This document shows, piece by piece, positions 22,140 through 33,961 of a stretch of DNA of 64,000 bases. The position numbers were made by a program, and so were the translations under genes. Origin of the DNA: Phocoena phocoena (Eukaryota; Chordata; Mammalia; Artiodactyla; Phocoenidae); NCBI RefSeq assembly GCF_963924675.1, contig NW_027077452.1:868001-932000 (forward strand), given 5' to 3'. Each line of letters opens with the position of its first letter. Position 1 is the first letter of the stretch. Under the pieces are notes generated by a model. That model was not told the DNA's origin. It made no database searches and saw only the letters and a program-made list of their open reading frames with translations.

Positions 22140-22879
22140 AAGAATATTTTTCTGTTTTACTTTTTTTAATTTTATTTTTTTATTTTGAATTTAATTTTAT
22201 ATTTTTATACAGCAGGTTGTTTTTGGTTATCTACTTTATACATATAAATGTATACATACCAATCCCAATATCTCAACTCCTCCCACCACCATCCCCAACA
22301 GCTTTCCCCCCTTGTTGTCCATACGTTTGTTGTATACATGTATTGCTCTATTTCTGCCTTGCAAAACGGTTCATCTGTACAATTTTTCTAGGTTCCACAT
22401 ATATGCATTAATATACAAGATTTGTTTTTCTCTTTCTGACTTACTTCACTCTGTATGACAGTCTCTAGATCCATCAACGTCTCTACAAATGTCCCAATTT
22501 CATTCCTTTTTATGGCTTAGTAATATTCCATTTTATATATGTACCACATCTTTATGCATTCGTCTGTCTGTGGGCATTTAGGTTGCTTCCATTTCCTGGA
22601 TAGTGTAAATAGTGATGCAATGAACATTGTGGTGAATGTCTCTTTTTGATTTATGGTTTTGTCTGGGTATATGCCCAGTAGAGGGATTGCTGTATCATAT
22701 GGTAATTCTATTCTTAGTTTTATAAGAAACTCCATAATGTTCTCCACAGTGACTGTATCAATTTACGTTCCCAACAATAGTGGAAGAGGATTCCTTATCT
22801 CCACACCGTTTCCAGCATTTGTTGTTTGTAGATTTTCTGATGATGCCCATTCTAATAGGTGTGAGGTGATACACCATGG
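22140..22879 (-). mobile_element. L1 3' end, antisense, with ORF2 C-terminus
   Basis: T-rich head (antisense A-tail), then antisense 3'UTR ('gttccacatatatgcattaa'), then the C-terminal part of ORF2. On the minus strand at 22517-22747 the frame contains IELPYDTAIPLLGIYP and, further on, a FTTMFIASLFTLSRKWKQPK stretch and WYIYKMEYY, all diagnostic of L1 ORF2p. The element is 5'-truncated at about 22,879, where it abuts satellite of the same relative L1 orientation. It is much closer to a standard L1 than the satellite is, so it is a separate, younger insertion. Confidence 0.9.
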
Positions 22880-24004
22880 ATGAGTCTATTTCGTTGAGCA
22901 AAGAGTAGGTCTTGTTTATTACGTATTTGGCTTATGGAATGGTATGTGTGCTAATTTCAATCTGTTTTTATACAGCAGCCCAACTCAACTTTCCCCTTAA
23001 GCAAGCATGAGGTTTTTATCTAAATGTGAGACTCTGTTCGGTTTTGTAATTCAGTTTATGTGTAGCCAAGTTTACACTCCCTCTATTAGTGATATCTTAT
23101 GATAATTATCTTTCTTTGTGTGATATATTTCTCTTAGAACCATCATAATTAAATCCACTCAATTTGCTGCTACAGGCCTGATGACATTGATTTCACTGCT
23201 GAGTGATATTCCGTTGTACGTAAGTAGCACAACTTCTTTATCCATTTTTTTCTTTCTGGGATATTTAATTTGTACTGGACTCGAGGTTCTTGTAAACACA
23301 GCAGCCCTAAATTTTGTGTTGGCTGTGTCTTGTTGATTTTAATTTTCCTAAGCTATAGGGCCAAAAGTGGAAGTGCCCTAGGCTCTGTAGCTTTGTTTTT
23401 TAGATGTTTCAGGATACACCATGAACATCTCCAGAGTGTCTGTTGGCAATTTACATCCCACCCATCAGCATAACACGGCTCCCTGTTCTCCATGGCCTGT
23501 CCTGTGTTTCTGGTTTTTACACTTTATTCAGATGGCCTTTTTGACGAATGGGAAATGTGACTTCATTGTAGTGTGGATTTCCATTGCTGGAGTGCTTGGT
23601 TGGCCAAAATGTTCATATGCGTTTTTTCCTGAATATATTCAGGAAAAATGTATACGCACTTTTTGTCCATGTGCATCACTGTCAAAGATCTGCCGCTTTT
23701 CATATGCTTTAAATGCAATTCCAATCTACCTCTTGAAATATGATTCCTGCAATTCTGCCTCGTTTTCAAGTCCTCTTTGCAGACTTACTTCGATATATTT
23801 TTGCCAATAGCTGTCATTTATCTCTGCAGGTTTGTGAATTACAGTGCCCCTGAGCTCCTTTCTTAACTCGCTTCTTTGTAAGCTGGCCACAAAACTGCAG
23901 GTTTGCTTCAGGCCATAATCAGGGTCCAGCACGGCACTCTGAGCCTTTGGTTAATTCCTCTTCCTGGTGGGAAATTAGAGTTAAATGTGCCCCTCCAGAT
24001 ACCT
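22880..24004. repeat. Partial satellite monomer, intermediate divergence
   Basis: Starts abruptly at the 'gagtctatttcgttgagcaa' position of the monomer and ends at 'cagatacct', covering about 1.1 kb. Decayed palindrome at 23600-23670 (arms 'gttcatatgcg' against 'tgtatacgcac'). More diverged than the core monomers but less than the right half of m10. Confidence 0.88.
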
Positions 24005-27000
24005 GCCTCACTCCCAGCCACATGGTGATGTATGTCCTCAGGTTTGAGGCCATATGTGATGGGTTCCTCATCTTTTGATGATGTGGCCCCACTGGTGTGT
24101 GGACACTCCTGCCTGGTTCCCATCCCCTTGGTGATGTGGGCCCTCTGGTGAGACTCTGATCCTGGTTGGGTCCCTCACACATCCGTGAGGTGAGCCCTCT
24201 TCTCTGAGGTCACTCCTGCCTGGCTGGCACAACCCGCCTTGTTGACTTCGGCACCCTGGTGGCAGTTGGAGCCTGCTGGGAGCCTCCTTCCCGCGGTGAT
24301 GAGGCCCTCTGGCGTCAGACCCTAATGGCGGGGTTCCCACATTTTCTGATACGTGCTAAGTGGTACGAGGGCACTCCTGCCAGGTTCCCATCCTCATGAG
24401 CGTGTGGGCCTTCTGTTCTGAGGTCCTAACGGCTGGGTTGCTCACACTTTCATGATGTGGGCCCTCTGCTGTGAGGTCAATCCTGCCTGGCTGGCGCACG
24501 TCGCCTTGGCGATGTGGACCCTCTGGTGGCAGTTGGAGTGTGCTGGGGCCTCCTCCCCTCAGTGATGAGGGCCTTCTGGTGTCAGGCCCTAAGTGCTGGG
24601 CTCCACACATTTTCTGATGTGTGCCCAGTGGTGCGAGTCACTCCTGCCAGGTTCCCATCCCCATGGGCATGTGGGACTTCTGTTCTGTGGTCCCAACTGC
24701 TGGGTTGCTCACAGTTTCATGATGTGGGCCCTTTGCTGTGTGTTCACTCTGGCCTGTATCCCATAGTGTCAGTGCTCTGGGCCTCCAGCTTGGAGTTTCC
24801 AACTTCTCGATTCCTCACCTTTTTTATTCTATGGGCCCTCGGTTGTGCGTCTCCTCCTGCATGCCTCACTCCCAGCCCCTTCGTGATGTGTGTCCCCTTG
24901 TTTGAGGCCACATGTGCTGTGTTCCTCACCTTTCTATAATGTGGCCACACTGGTGTGAGGACACTCTTGCCTGGTTCCCATTCCCTTGGTGATGTTGGCC
25001 CCACTGCTGTTAGGACAGTCTTGCCTGGTTCCCATCACCTTGGTGATGTTGGCCCTCTGGTGAGAGTCTGATCCTGGTTAGGTTCCTCACCCTTCTGTGA
25101 GGTGGGCCCTCTGCTCTGAGGTCACTCCTGCCTGGCTGGCACACCCCGCCTTGGCAACGTCGGCCATATGGTGGCAGTTGGAGCCTGCTGGGAGCCTCCT
25201 CCCCTCAGTGATGAGGGCCCTCTGGCCTCAGGCCCTAACTGCTGGGTTCCCACATTTTCTGATTCGTGCTAAGTGGTGCAAGGACACTCCTGCCAGGTTC
25301 CCATCCCCATGGGGATGTGAGCCTTCTGCTCAGAGGTCCCAACGGCTGTGTTGCTCACAGTTTCATGATGAGGGCCCTCTGGTGTGAGTTCACTCCTGCC
25401 TAGATCCCATAGCCTCGCTGCTCCTGGCTGCCTGCCAGAGGTTCCAACTGTGGGATTCCTCACCTTTTTTATTCTATGGTACCTCTGTTTTGAGGATCCT
25501 CTGGCCTGCCTCACTCCAGGCCCCTTGGTGATGTGTGTCCTCAGGTTTGAGGCCACGTGTGCTGGGTCCCTCAAATTATGGTGATGTAGCCCCACTGGTG
25601 TGAGGACACTCCTGCCTGGTTCCCATTCCCTTGGTGATGTTGGCCCTCTGGTGACAGTCTGATCCTTGTTGGGTTCCTCACACTTCTGTGAGGTGGGCTT
25701 TCTGCTCTGAGGTCACTCCTGCCTGGTTGGCACACCCCGCCTTGGTGACATCGGCCTTATGGTGGCAGTTGGAGCCTGCTGGGAGCCTCCTCCCCTCGGT
25801 GATGAGGGTCCTCTGGCCTCAGGTCCTAACTGCTGGGTTCCCACATTTTCTGATTCGTGGAAGTGGGCCGAGGACACTCCTGTCAGGTTCCCATCCCCAT
25901 AGGGATGTGGGCCTTCTGCTCTGAGGTCCCATCCGCTGGGTTGCTCACAGTTTCATGATGTGGGACCTCTGCTGTGAGTTTACTGTGGCCTGGATCCCAT
26001 AGACTCTGTGCTCTGGGCGGCCTATTGGTCGGTTCCAACTGCTGGATTCCTCACAACTTTTATTCTGTGGGCTTTGTTTTGTGAGGATACTCCTGCTTGC
26101 CTCACTCCTAGCCCCTTGGAGATGTGGGTCCCCTGTTTTAGGCCACATGTTCTGGGTTCCTCACCTTTCTATAATGTGGCCACACTGGTGTGAGGACCCT
26201 CCTGCCTGGTTCCGATCCCCTTGGTGATGTGGGCCCTCTGGTGAGAGTCTTATCCTGGCTGGTTTCCTCACCCTTCTGTGAGGTAGGCCCTCTGTGGTGA
26301 GGTCACTCCTGCCTGGCTGGCACACATCACCTTGGTGACGTGGGCCCTCAGTTGGGAGTTGGTGTCTGCTGCGAGTCTCCGTCCCTCGGTAATGAGGGCC
26401 CTCTTGCGTCAGACCCTAACTCCTGGGCTCCCAAAATTTGCAGATGTGCGACCTGTGGTGCGAGTATACTCCTGTCAGGTTCCCAACCCCATGGGAATTT
26501 GGGCCTTCTGCTCTGAGGTCCCAACGGCTGGGGTGCTCACAGTTTCATGATGAGGGCCCTCTGATGTGCGTTCATTCCGGCCTAGATCCCATAGGCTTGC
26601 TGCTCCTGGGCGCCTGCTGGGAGGTTCCAACTGCGGGATTCCTCACCTTTTTTATTCTATGGGCCCTCTGTTTTGAAGCTCCTCCTGCCTGCCTCAATCC
26701 CAGCCCCGTTGTGATGTGTGTCCTCTGGTGTGAGGCCACGTGTGCTGGGTCCCTCACCTTTCGATGATGTGGCCCCAATGGTGTGAGGACACTCGTGCCT
26801 GTTTCCGAGCCCCTTGGTGATGTGGCCCCTCTGGTGAGAGTCTGATCCTGGCTGGGTTCCTTACCGTTCTGTGAGGTGGGCCCTGTGCTCTGAGGTAACT
26901 CCTGCCTGGCTTGCTCCCATTGCCTTGGTGACGTCGGCCCTCTGGTGGCAGTTGGATCCTTTTGGAGACTCCTGTCCTCGGTGATGAGGTCCCTCTGGCG

Positions 27001-29365
27001 TCAGGCTCTAACTGCTGGGCTCCCCAGGTTTTCTGATGTGAGCCCAGTGATGCCAGGACACTCGTGAAATGTTCCCATCCCCATGGCGATATGGGCCTTC
27101 TGCTCTGAGGTTCCAACGACTGGGTTGCTCACAGTTTCCTGATGTTAGCTCTCTGGTGTTAGTTCACTCATTCCTAGATCCCATAGCCTCTGTACTCTGG
27201 GCCGCCTGCTGGGAAGTTCCAACTGCTGGGTTCCTCACCTTTTTTATTCTTTGGGCCCTGTGTTGGGAGGCTCCTCCTGCCTGTGTCACTCCCAGCCCCT
27301 TGGTGATGTAGGTCCTCTGGTTTGTGGCCACATGTGCCAGTTTCCTCATCTTTTAGTGATGTGACCCCACTGGTGTGAGGACACTCGTGCCTGGTTCCCG
27401 TCCCCTTGGTGATATGGGCCCTCTGGTGAGAGTCTGATCCTGGTTGGGTTCCTCACACTTCTTTGAGGTGGGCCGTCTGCTGTGAGGTCACTCCTGCCTG
27501 GCTGGCACACCCCGCCTTGGCGACGTGGGCCCTCTTGTGGTAGTTGGAACATGCTGGGAGCCTCCTCCCCTCAGTGATGAGGGCCCTCTGGCGTCAGGCC
27601 CTAACTGCTGGGTACCCACATTTTCTGATATGTGCTAAGTGGTGCGAGGACACTCCTGCCATGCTCCCAACACCTTGGGGATGTGGACCTTCTGCTCTGA
27701 GGTCCAAATGGCTGGGTTGCTCGCAGTTTCATGATGTGGACCCTCTGCTGTGAGTTTACTGCGGCCTGAATCGCATAGACTTGGTGCTCTTGGCCGCCTG
27801 CTGGGAGGTTCCCATTGCTGGATTCCTCAGCTTTTTTATTCTATGGGCCCTGTGTTGTGAAGCTACTCCTGCCTGCCTCATTCCGAGCCCCTTGGAGATG
27901 TGGGTCTTCTGGTTTAGGCCACATGTGCTGGGTTCCTCACCTTTCTATGATGTGGCCACACTGGTGTGAAGACTCTCCTGCCTGGTTCTGATCACCTTGG
28001 TGATGTGGGTCCTCTGGTGAGAGTCTTATCCTGGCTGTGTTCCTCACCCTTCTGTGAGGTAGGCCCTCTGCGGTGAGGTCACTCCTACCTGGCTGTCACA
28101 CGTCACCTTGGCGACGTGGGACCTCAGTTGGGTGTTGGTGCCTGATTGGAGTCTCCTCCCCTTGGTAATGAGGGCCCTCTGGCGTCAGGCCCTAACTCCT
28201 GGGTTCCCTAAATTCTCTGATGTGTGCCCTGTGGTGCGAGTACACTTCTGACAGGTTCCCAACCCCATGGGAATGTGGGCCTTCTGCTCTGAGATCCCAA
28301 CGCCTAGGTTGCTCACAGTTTCATGATGACGGCCCTCTGGTGTGAGATCACTCCGGCCTGGATCCCATAGTCTCGCTGCTCCTGGCCGCCTGCTGGGAGG
28401 TTCCAACTGCGGGATTCTTCACCTCTTTAATTCTATGGTCCCTCTGTTTTGAGGCTCCTCCTGCCTGCCTCAATCCCAGCTCCCTTGTGATGTGTGTCCT
28501 CTGGTTTGAGGCCACGTGTGCTGGGTCCCTCACTTTTCGGTGATGTGGCCCCACTAGTGTGAGGACACTCCTGCCTGGTTCCCATTCCCTTGGTGATGTG
28601 GGCCCTCTGGTGAGAATCTGATCCTCTTTGGTTCTTCACACTTCTGTGAGGTTGACCCTCTGCTCTGAGGTCACTCCTGCCTGGTTGTCGCACTCCGCAT
28701 TGGCGACGTCGCCCCTCTGGTAGCAGTCGGAGCTGGCTGGGAGCCACCGCCCCTCGGTGATGAGGGCCCTCTGGCATCAGGCACTAATTGCTGGGCTCCC
28801 CACATTTTTTCATGTGTGCCCACTCTTGCGATGACACTCCTGCTTGTTTCCCTTCCCCATGGGGATGTGGGCCTTCTGCTCTGAGGTCACAACGGCTGGG
28901 TTGTTTACAGAATCACAATGAGGGCCCTCTGTTGTGAGTTCATGCCGGCCTGGATCTCATAGCCTCAGTGCTCTGGGCCGCCTGCTAGGAAGATCCAACT
29001 GCTGGTTTCCACACATTTTGTATACAATGGGACATGTGTTGTGAGGTTAATCCTGCCTGCCTCACTCCGAAACCCATGGTGATGTGGGTCCTCTGGTTTG
29101 AGGCCACATGTGCTGGGTACCTCAACTTTTGATGATGTGGCCCCACGGGTGTGAGGACACTCCTGCCTGGTTCCCATCACCTTGGTGATGTGGGCCCTCT
29201 GGGGAGAGTCTGATCCTGGCTGGGTTCCCTACCATTCTGTGAGGTGGGCCCTCTGATGTCAGGTCACTCCTGCCTGGCTAGCTCACATCGCCTTGGCGAC
29301 GTGGGCCCTCTGTTGGCCACTGGAGCATGCTGGGAGCCTCCTACTCCCGTGAATGATGGCCCTGG
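24005..29365. repeat. 5.4-kb GC-rich minisatellite with 592-bp higher-order unit
   Basis: Built of about 53-57 bp subunits sharing a 'gatgtgggccctctggtg' head and a 'ctcctgcctgg' type middle. About eleven distinguishable subunits make a higher-order unit. A 'cccatag' marker recurs at 24761, 25407, 25997, 26589, 27181, 27773, 28365 and 28957, giving intervals of 646, 590, 592, 592, 592, 592 and 592 bp. The first interval is longer by one 54-bp subunit (about 24,985-25,040). Short frames on both strands are repeat translations. The family is not recognised by me. Confidence 0.9.
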
Positions 29366-29724
29366 AAAAAATGCATATGCCCTTTTTGGCCAAGTGCTTC
29401 ATTGACGAGGTTCTGCCACTTCTCTTATGCTTTCAGAGCAATTCACGTCTACCTCCTGAAATCGGATTCCAGCAATTCTGCCCCACTTTCAAGTCCTCTT
29501 CGCAGCCTTAATTCAATATATTTTTGTACGATTTCTGTCATTTATAAGTCTGCAGGTATGTGAATGACAGTGCCCCTGAGCTCCTTTCCTCAACTCGCTT
29601 TCTTGTGAGCTGGCCACAAAACCGCAGGATTGCTTCAGGCCCTAATCTTGTTCCAGCACGGCATGCTGAGCCTTTGGTTAATTCCTTTTCCTGTTGGGAA
29701 ATGAGTGTTAAAATTGCCCGTGCA
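29366..29724. repeat. Partial satellite monomer between minisatellite and L1
   Basis: Begins inside the right arm of the palindrome ('aaaaaatgcatatgcccttt') and runs to the L1 target site. The interrupted monomer resumes at 30408. The left half of the monomer is missing. Confidence 0.88.
29714..29724. repeat. L1 target-site duplication, left copy
   Basis: 'ttgcccgtgca', matching the satellite phrase 'catttgcccgtgcagacacc'. It is repeated after the L1 A-tail. Confidence 0.85.
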
Positions 29725-30396
29725 TACTGGGCATATACCCTGAGAAAACCAAAATTCAAAAAGAGTCATGTACCAAAATGTTCATTGCAGCTCTATTTAC
29801 AATAGCCCGGAGATGGAAAGAACCTAAGCGCCCATCATCGGATGAATGGATAAAGAAGATGTGGCACATATACACAATGGAATATTACTCAGCCTTAAAA
29901 AGAAATGAAACTGAGTTATTTGTAATGAGATGGATAGACCTAGAGTCTGTCATACAGAGTGAAGTAAGTCAGAAAGAAAAAGACAAATAGCGTATGCTAA
30001 CACATATATATGGAATTTAAAGGAAAAAAATGTCATGAAGAACCTAGGTATAAGACAGGAATAGAGGCGCAGACCTACTGGAGAACGGAATTGAGGATAT
30101 GGGGAGGGGGAATGGTGAGTTTTGACAGGGCGAGAGAGAGTCATGGACATATACACACTAACAAATGTAGTAAGGTAGATAGCAAGGGGGAAGCAGCCGC
30201 AAGGCACAGGGATATTAGCTCGGGGCGTTGGGACAGCCTGGAGGGGTGGAAGGGGGAGAGAGGGAGGGAGGGAGACACAAGAGGGAAGACACAGGGAGCA
30301 TATGTATATGTATAGCTGATTCACTTTGTTATAAAGCAAAAACTAACACACCATTGTAAAGCAATTATACCCCAATAAAGATGTTAAAAAAAATAT
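29725..30396 (+). mobile_element. 5'-truncated L1, sense strand, with A-tail and TSD
   Basis: Starts at 'actgggcatataccc'. Carries the ORF2 C-terminus (29778-29990: MFIAALFTIARRWKEP, then WIKKMWHIYTMEYYSALKR), the full cetartiodactyl-type 3'UTR, a G-rich purine tract (about 30,247-30,293), AATAAA at 30374-30379 and an A8 tail. It is flanked by 'ttgcccgtgca' duplications (29714-29724 and 30397-30407) in satellite sequence. This is a textbook target-primed insertion into a monomer. The same insertion is in block copy B. Confidence 0.95.
30247..30293 (+). other. G-rich purine tract of L1 3'UTR, G-quadruplex candidate
   Basis: Contains several GGG/GGGG runs separated by 1-3 bases on the plus strand, including three consecutive 'ggga' steps. 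G-quadruplex potential in L1 3'UTRs is a known family trait. Confidence 0.7.
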
Positions 30397-30407
30397 TTGC
30401 CCGTGCA
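30397..30407. repeat. L1 target-site duplication, right copy
   Basis: 'ttgcccgtgca' directly after the A-tail, leading back into satellite sequence ('cacacctacag'). Confidence 0.85.
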
Positions 30408-30470
30408 CACACCTACAGATAGTCTCCCATTGGTTCTCCTTATTCCTGTTCATCTTGCGCAGAAATTGCA

Positions 30471-32213
30471 AACAGTGCCAAACAGGAGGTTAAAGGCACT
30501 GACTCTCCAAATGGGGAGAGTGTAAGAAAAGGGTCTGGAATGGTGAACCTGAGTACCAGGGGACGAAAACAGACATGCATGTAAAAAGGTTTCCCAGTCA
30601 CACGGTGGAGCATACTCTGGGTTTCCCATGCAAATTTTAGCAGAAGGAAGAATCCCTTGAACCTGGAGAGTTGGGAACCATGGAATGGGTACCAGGCAGT
30701 ATGACATCAAAGGGTCTGCATTTGCTCACTGAACCTCACCAATGCTATCAGCCCAAAGGGTCAAGCCTTATCTCTCACCCAGCTCTGGGTGTAGATGTGG
30801 TAAACCAGGTTGCATCACATGCCCTGTGTGAGTTATTTAAGAATTGCTCTCTATTTCACTGTCATTGTGTTTTGTTTTTGAAATTTTTTTTGACACTGGG
30901 ATTTATCGGATTTTCACTGCTGCGTTAATGCCGCTGTACACACTCTTGATTCTCTTACGGAGACATAAATATCCACGGGTTTTAAGATTCTTCCTAGTCA
31001 GGTATATTCCTAGGCGTTGAATATGTGGTGTTGAGTCCATTTCGTTGAGCAAGGAGTAGGTCTTGTCTATTACATATTTGGCTTATGGAACGGTATCTGT
31101 GCTAATTTCAGTCTCTGGTTTTATGCAGCACTCCAACGCACCTTTCTCCATAAGAAAGCACAAGTTGGTTTTCTAAATTTGAGACTGTTCTGTTTTGTAA
31201 TTCAGTTCATGTGTAGTCAAGTTTACATACTGTGTATTAGTGATATTTTATGATGTTTCTTTTTATGTGTGACTTATTTCACGTAGAATCACCATACCTG
31301 TATCCACTCACTATGCCACTACGGGCCTGATGACACAGATTTCATTGCTGAGTGATATTCCATTGTACGTACGTACCACAACTTCTTTATCCATTGTTTG
31401 CTCTCTGAGATATTTACCTGGTACTATAAACGAGGTTCTTGTGAACAGAGAGGTCCCAAACTTTGAGGTGGCTGGGTGTTTTTGATTTTAATTTCCCTAA
31501 GCTGTAGGACCATAAGTGGAAGTGCCATAGGCTGTGTTGCTTTGTTTCTTACGTGTTTCAGGAAACACATAACACTTCTCCAGAATGGCTGTCGGCAATT
31601 TACATCATATGCATCAGCATAATAAGGATCCCTGTTTTCCATTGCCTGTCCTCCGTTTCTGGATTTTACAATTTTTTTAAATGGCCCTTTTGCCCTGGGG
31701 GGCACTGAGATTTCATTGTAGTGCAGGTTTATTTACAAGTTTCTTGCTTGGCCAAAAAGTGTGTATGCGTTTTTTCCTGAATATATTTAGGGAAAAAAGC
31801 ATCCGCATTTTTTGGACAAGTGCATCATTGTCGACGTTGTGCCTCTTATCCTATGCTTTCAGGGCAATTCCAGTCTACCCCCTGCAATCGTTTTCCTGAA
31901 ATTCTGCCCCGCTTTCAAGTCCCCTTCGCAGGCTTACTTCAATATATTTTTGGAGGATAGCTGTCATTTATAACTCTGCAGGTTTGTGAAGTACAGTGCC
32001 CCTGAGCTCCTTTCTTCAACTCGCTTTCTTGTGAGCTGGGCACAAAACCGCAGGATTGCTTCAGGCCCTAATCTGTTTCCAGCAGGGCACACTGAGCCTT
32101 TGTTTAATTCCTCTTCCTGGTGGGCAATGAGCGTTACATTTGGCCGTGCAGACACCTACAGCTAGTCTCTTATTGGTTCTCCCTATTCCTGTTCATCTTG
32201 CACAGAAATGGCA
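30471..32213. repeat. Satellite monomer m13 (edge)
   Basis: 1,743 bp. Left part diverged ('aacagtgcca' start), right part core-like. Decayed palindrome at 31748-31819. G tract 6 G. Confidence 0.88.
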
Positions 32214-33961
32214 AGCTGTGCCAAACAGGTGGTTAAAGGCACTGACTCTCCAAGCGGGGAGAGTGTTAGTAAAGCATCTGGAATGGTGAACCCGAGGACC
32301 AGGATACGAAAACTGAGATGCATTTTAAATCGTTTCCCAATCACACGGTGGACGATACTCTGTGTTTCCCATGCATGTTTTAGCTGGAGGAAGAATGCCT
32401 TGAACCTGGAGAGTTGGGACCCATGGAATGGGTACCATGCAGTATGACTTCAAAGGGTCTGCATTTGCTCACCGAAACTCACCAGTGCTATCAGCCAGAA
32501 GTGTCCAGCCTTATGTCTCAACCAGCTCTGGGTGTAGATGTGGTCAATCCCGGTTGCATCACATGCCCTGAGTGAATTATTTAAGAATTGCTCTCTATTT
32601 CACTGTCTTTGTGTTTTGTTTTCGAAATTTATTTTGATAATGGGATTTATCGGATTTTCACTGCTGCATTTCCGCCGCTGTACACACGCTTGATTCTCTT
32701 ACGGAGACATATATATCCATGGGTTTTAAGATTCTTCCTAGTCAGGTATATTCCTAGGCGTTGAATATGTGGTGTTGAGTCCATTTCGTTGAGCAAGGAG
32801 TAGGTCTTGTCTATTACATATTTGGCTTATGGAATGTTATCTGTGCTAATTTCAGTCTCTGGTTTTATGCAGCACCCCAACGCACCTTTCCCCATAAGCA
32901 AGCACTAGTTGGTTTTCTAAATTTGAGACCCTGTTCTGTTTTGTAATTCAGTTCATGTGTAGTCAAGTTTACATTCCGTGTATTAGTGATATCTTATGAT
33001 GTTTCTTTTTCTGTGTGAGGTAGTTCACGTAGAATCACCGTACCTGCATCCACTCACTATGCCTCTACGGGCCTGATGACACAGATTTCATTGCTGAGTG
33101 ATATTGCATTGCACGTACGTGCCACAAATTATTTATCCATTTTTTGCTTTCTGGGATATTTACCTGGTACTGTAGACGAGCTTCTTGGGAACACAGCCGT
33201 CCCAAATATTGGGGTGGCTGTCTGTTTTTGATTTTAATTTCCGTAAGCTATAGGACCATAAGTGGAAGTGCCATAGGCTGTGTTGCTTTGTTTCTTACGT
33301 GTTTCAGGAAACACCATACACTTCTCCAGGGTGGCTGCTGGCAATTTACATCCTGCCAATCAGCATAACAAGGCTCCCTGTTCTCCATATCCTGTCCTAC
33401 CTTTCTGGATTTTACACTTTTTTCAGATGGCCCTTTTGCCCGTGGGGGCAGTGAGATTTCATTGTAGTGCAGATTTCCTTTACAGGCTTGCTTGGTTGGC
33501 CAAAAGGTGCGTATGCGTTTTTTCCTAAATATATTCAGGAAAAAACGCATACGCACTTTTTGGCCAAGTGCATCATTGTCGACGTTGTGCCTCTTTTCCT
33601 ATGCTTTCAGGGCAATTCCAGTCTACCCCCTGCAATCGTTTTCCTGAAATTCTGCCCCGCTTTCAAGTCCCCTTCGCAGGCTTACTTCAATATATTTTTG
33701 GAGGATAGCTGTCATTTATAACTCTGCAGGTTTGTGAATTACAGTGCCCCTGAGCTCCTTTCTTCAACTCGCTTTCTTGTGAGCTGGGCACAAAACCGCA
33801 GGATTGCTTCAGGCCCTAATCTGTTTCCAGCAGGGCACACTGAGCCTTTGTTTAATTCCTCTTCCTGGTGGGCAATGAGCGTTACATTTGCCCGTGCAGA
33901 CACCTACAGCTAGTCTCTCATTGGTTCTCCCTATTCCTGTTCATCTTGCACAGAAATGGCA
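32214..33961. repeat. Satellite monomer m14
   Basis: 1,748 bp. The palindrome at 33496-33567 carries the alternative arm pair gtgcg/cgcac. It has two mismatches, one in the left arm (g for a) and one near the centre ('ctaaata' against 'tattcag'). The G tract is interrupted by T. Has 'gtgaattacag', unlike its neighbours. Confidence 0.9.

Larger units (their letters stand above)
15731..30396. repeat. Mosaic block, copy A
   Basis: About 14.7 kb, repeated at 49684 onward with offsets of 33,953 bp at its left end, 33,955 to about 18,900, 33,962 to about 22,100, 33,963 to about 23,220 and 33,960 after that. Internal order, junctions and the terminal L1 insertion are all preserved, so this is one duplicated unit. 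Confidence 0.95.

Noticed and set aside
24005..29365. Zinc-finger (C2H2) gene array
   Set aside because: Minus-strand translations contain 'QRTHIT', reminiscent of finger linkers, but the period is 54-57 bp and not 84 bp, no Cys pairs recur, and frames are broken.
24005..29365. CRISPR array
   Set aside because: Subunits are continuous diverged tandem repeats with no identical short repeats or unique spacers, in a mammalian genome.
29778..29990. Functional L1 protein
   Set aside because: Only the last roughly 70 residues of ORF2 are present in a 5'-truncated element. It cannot encode an active enzyme.
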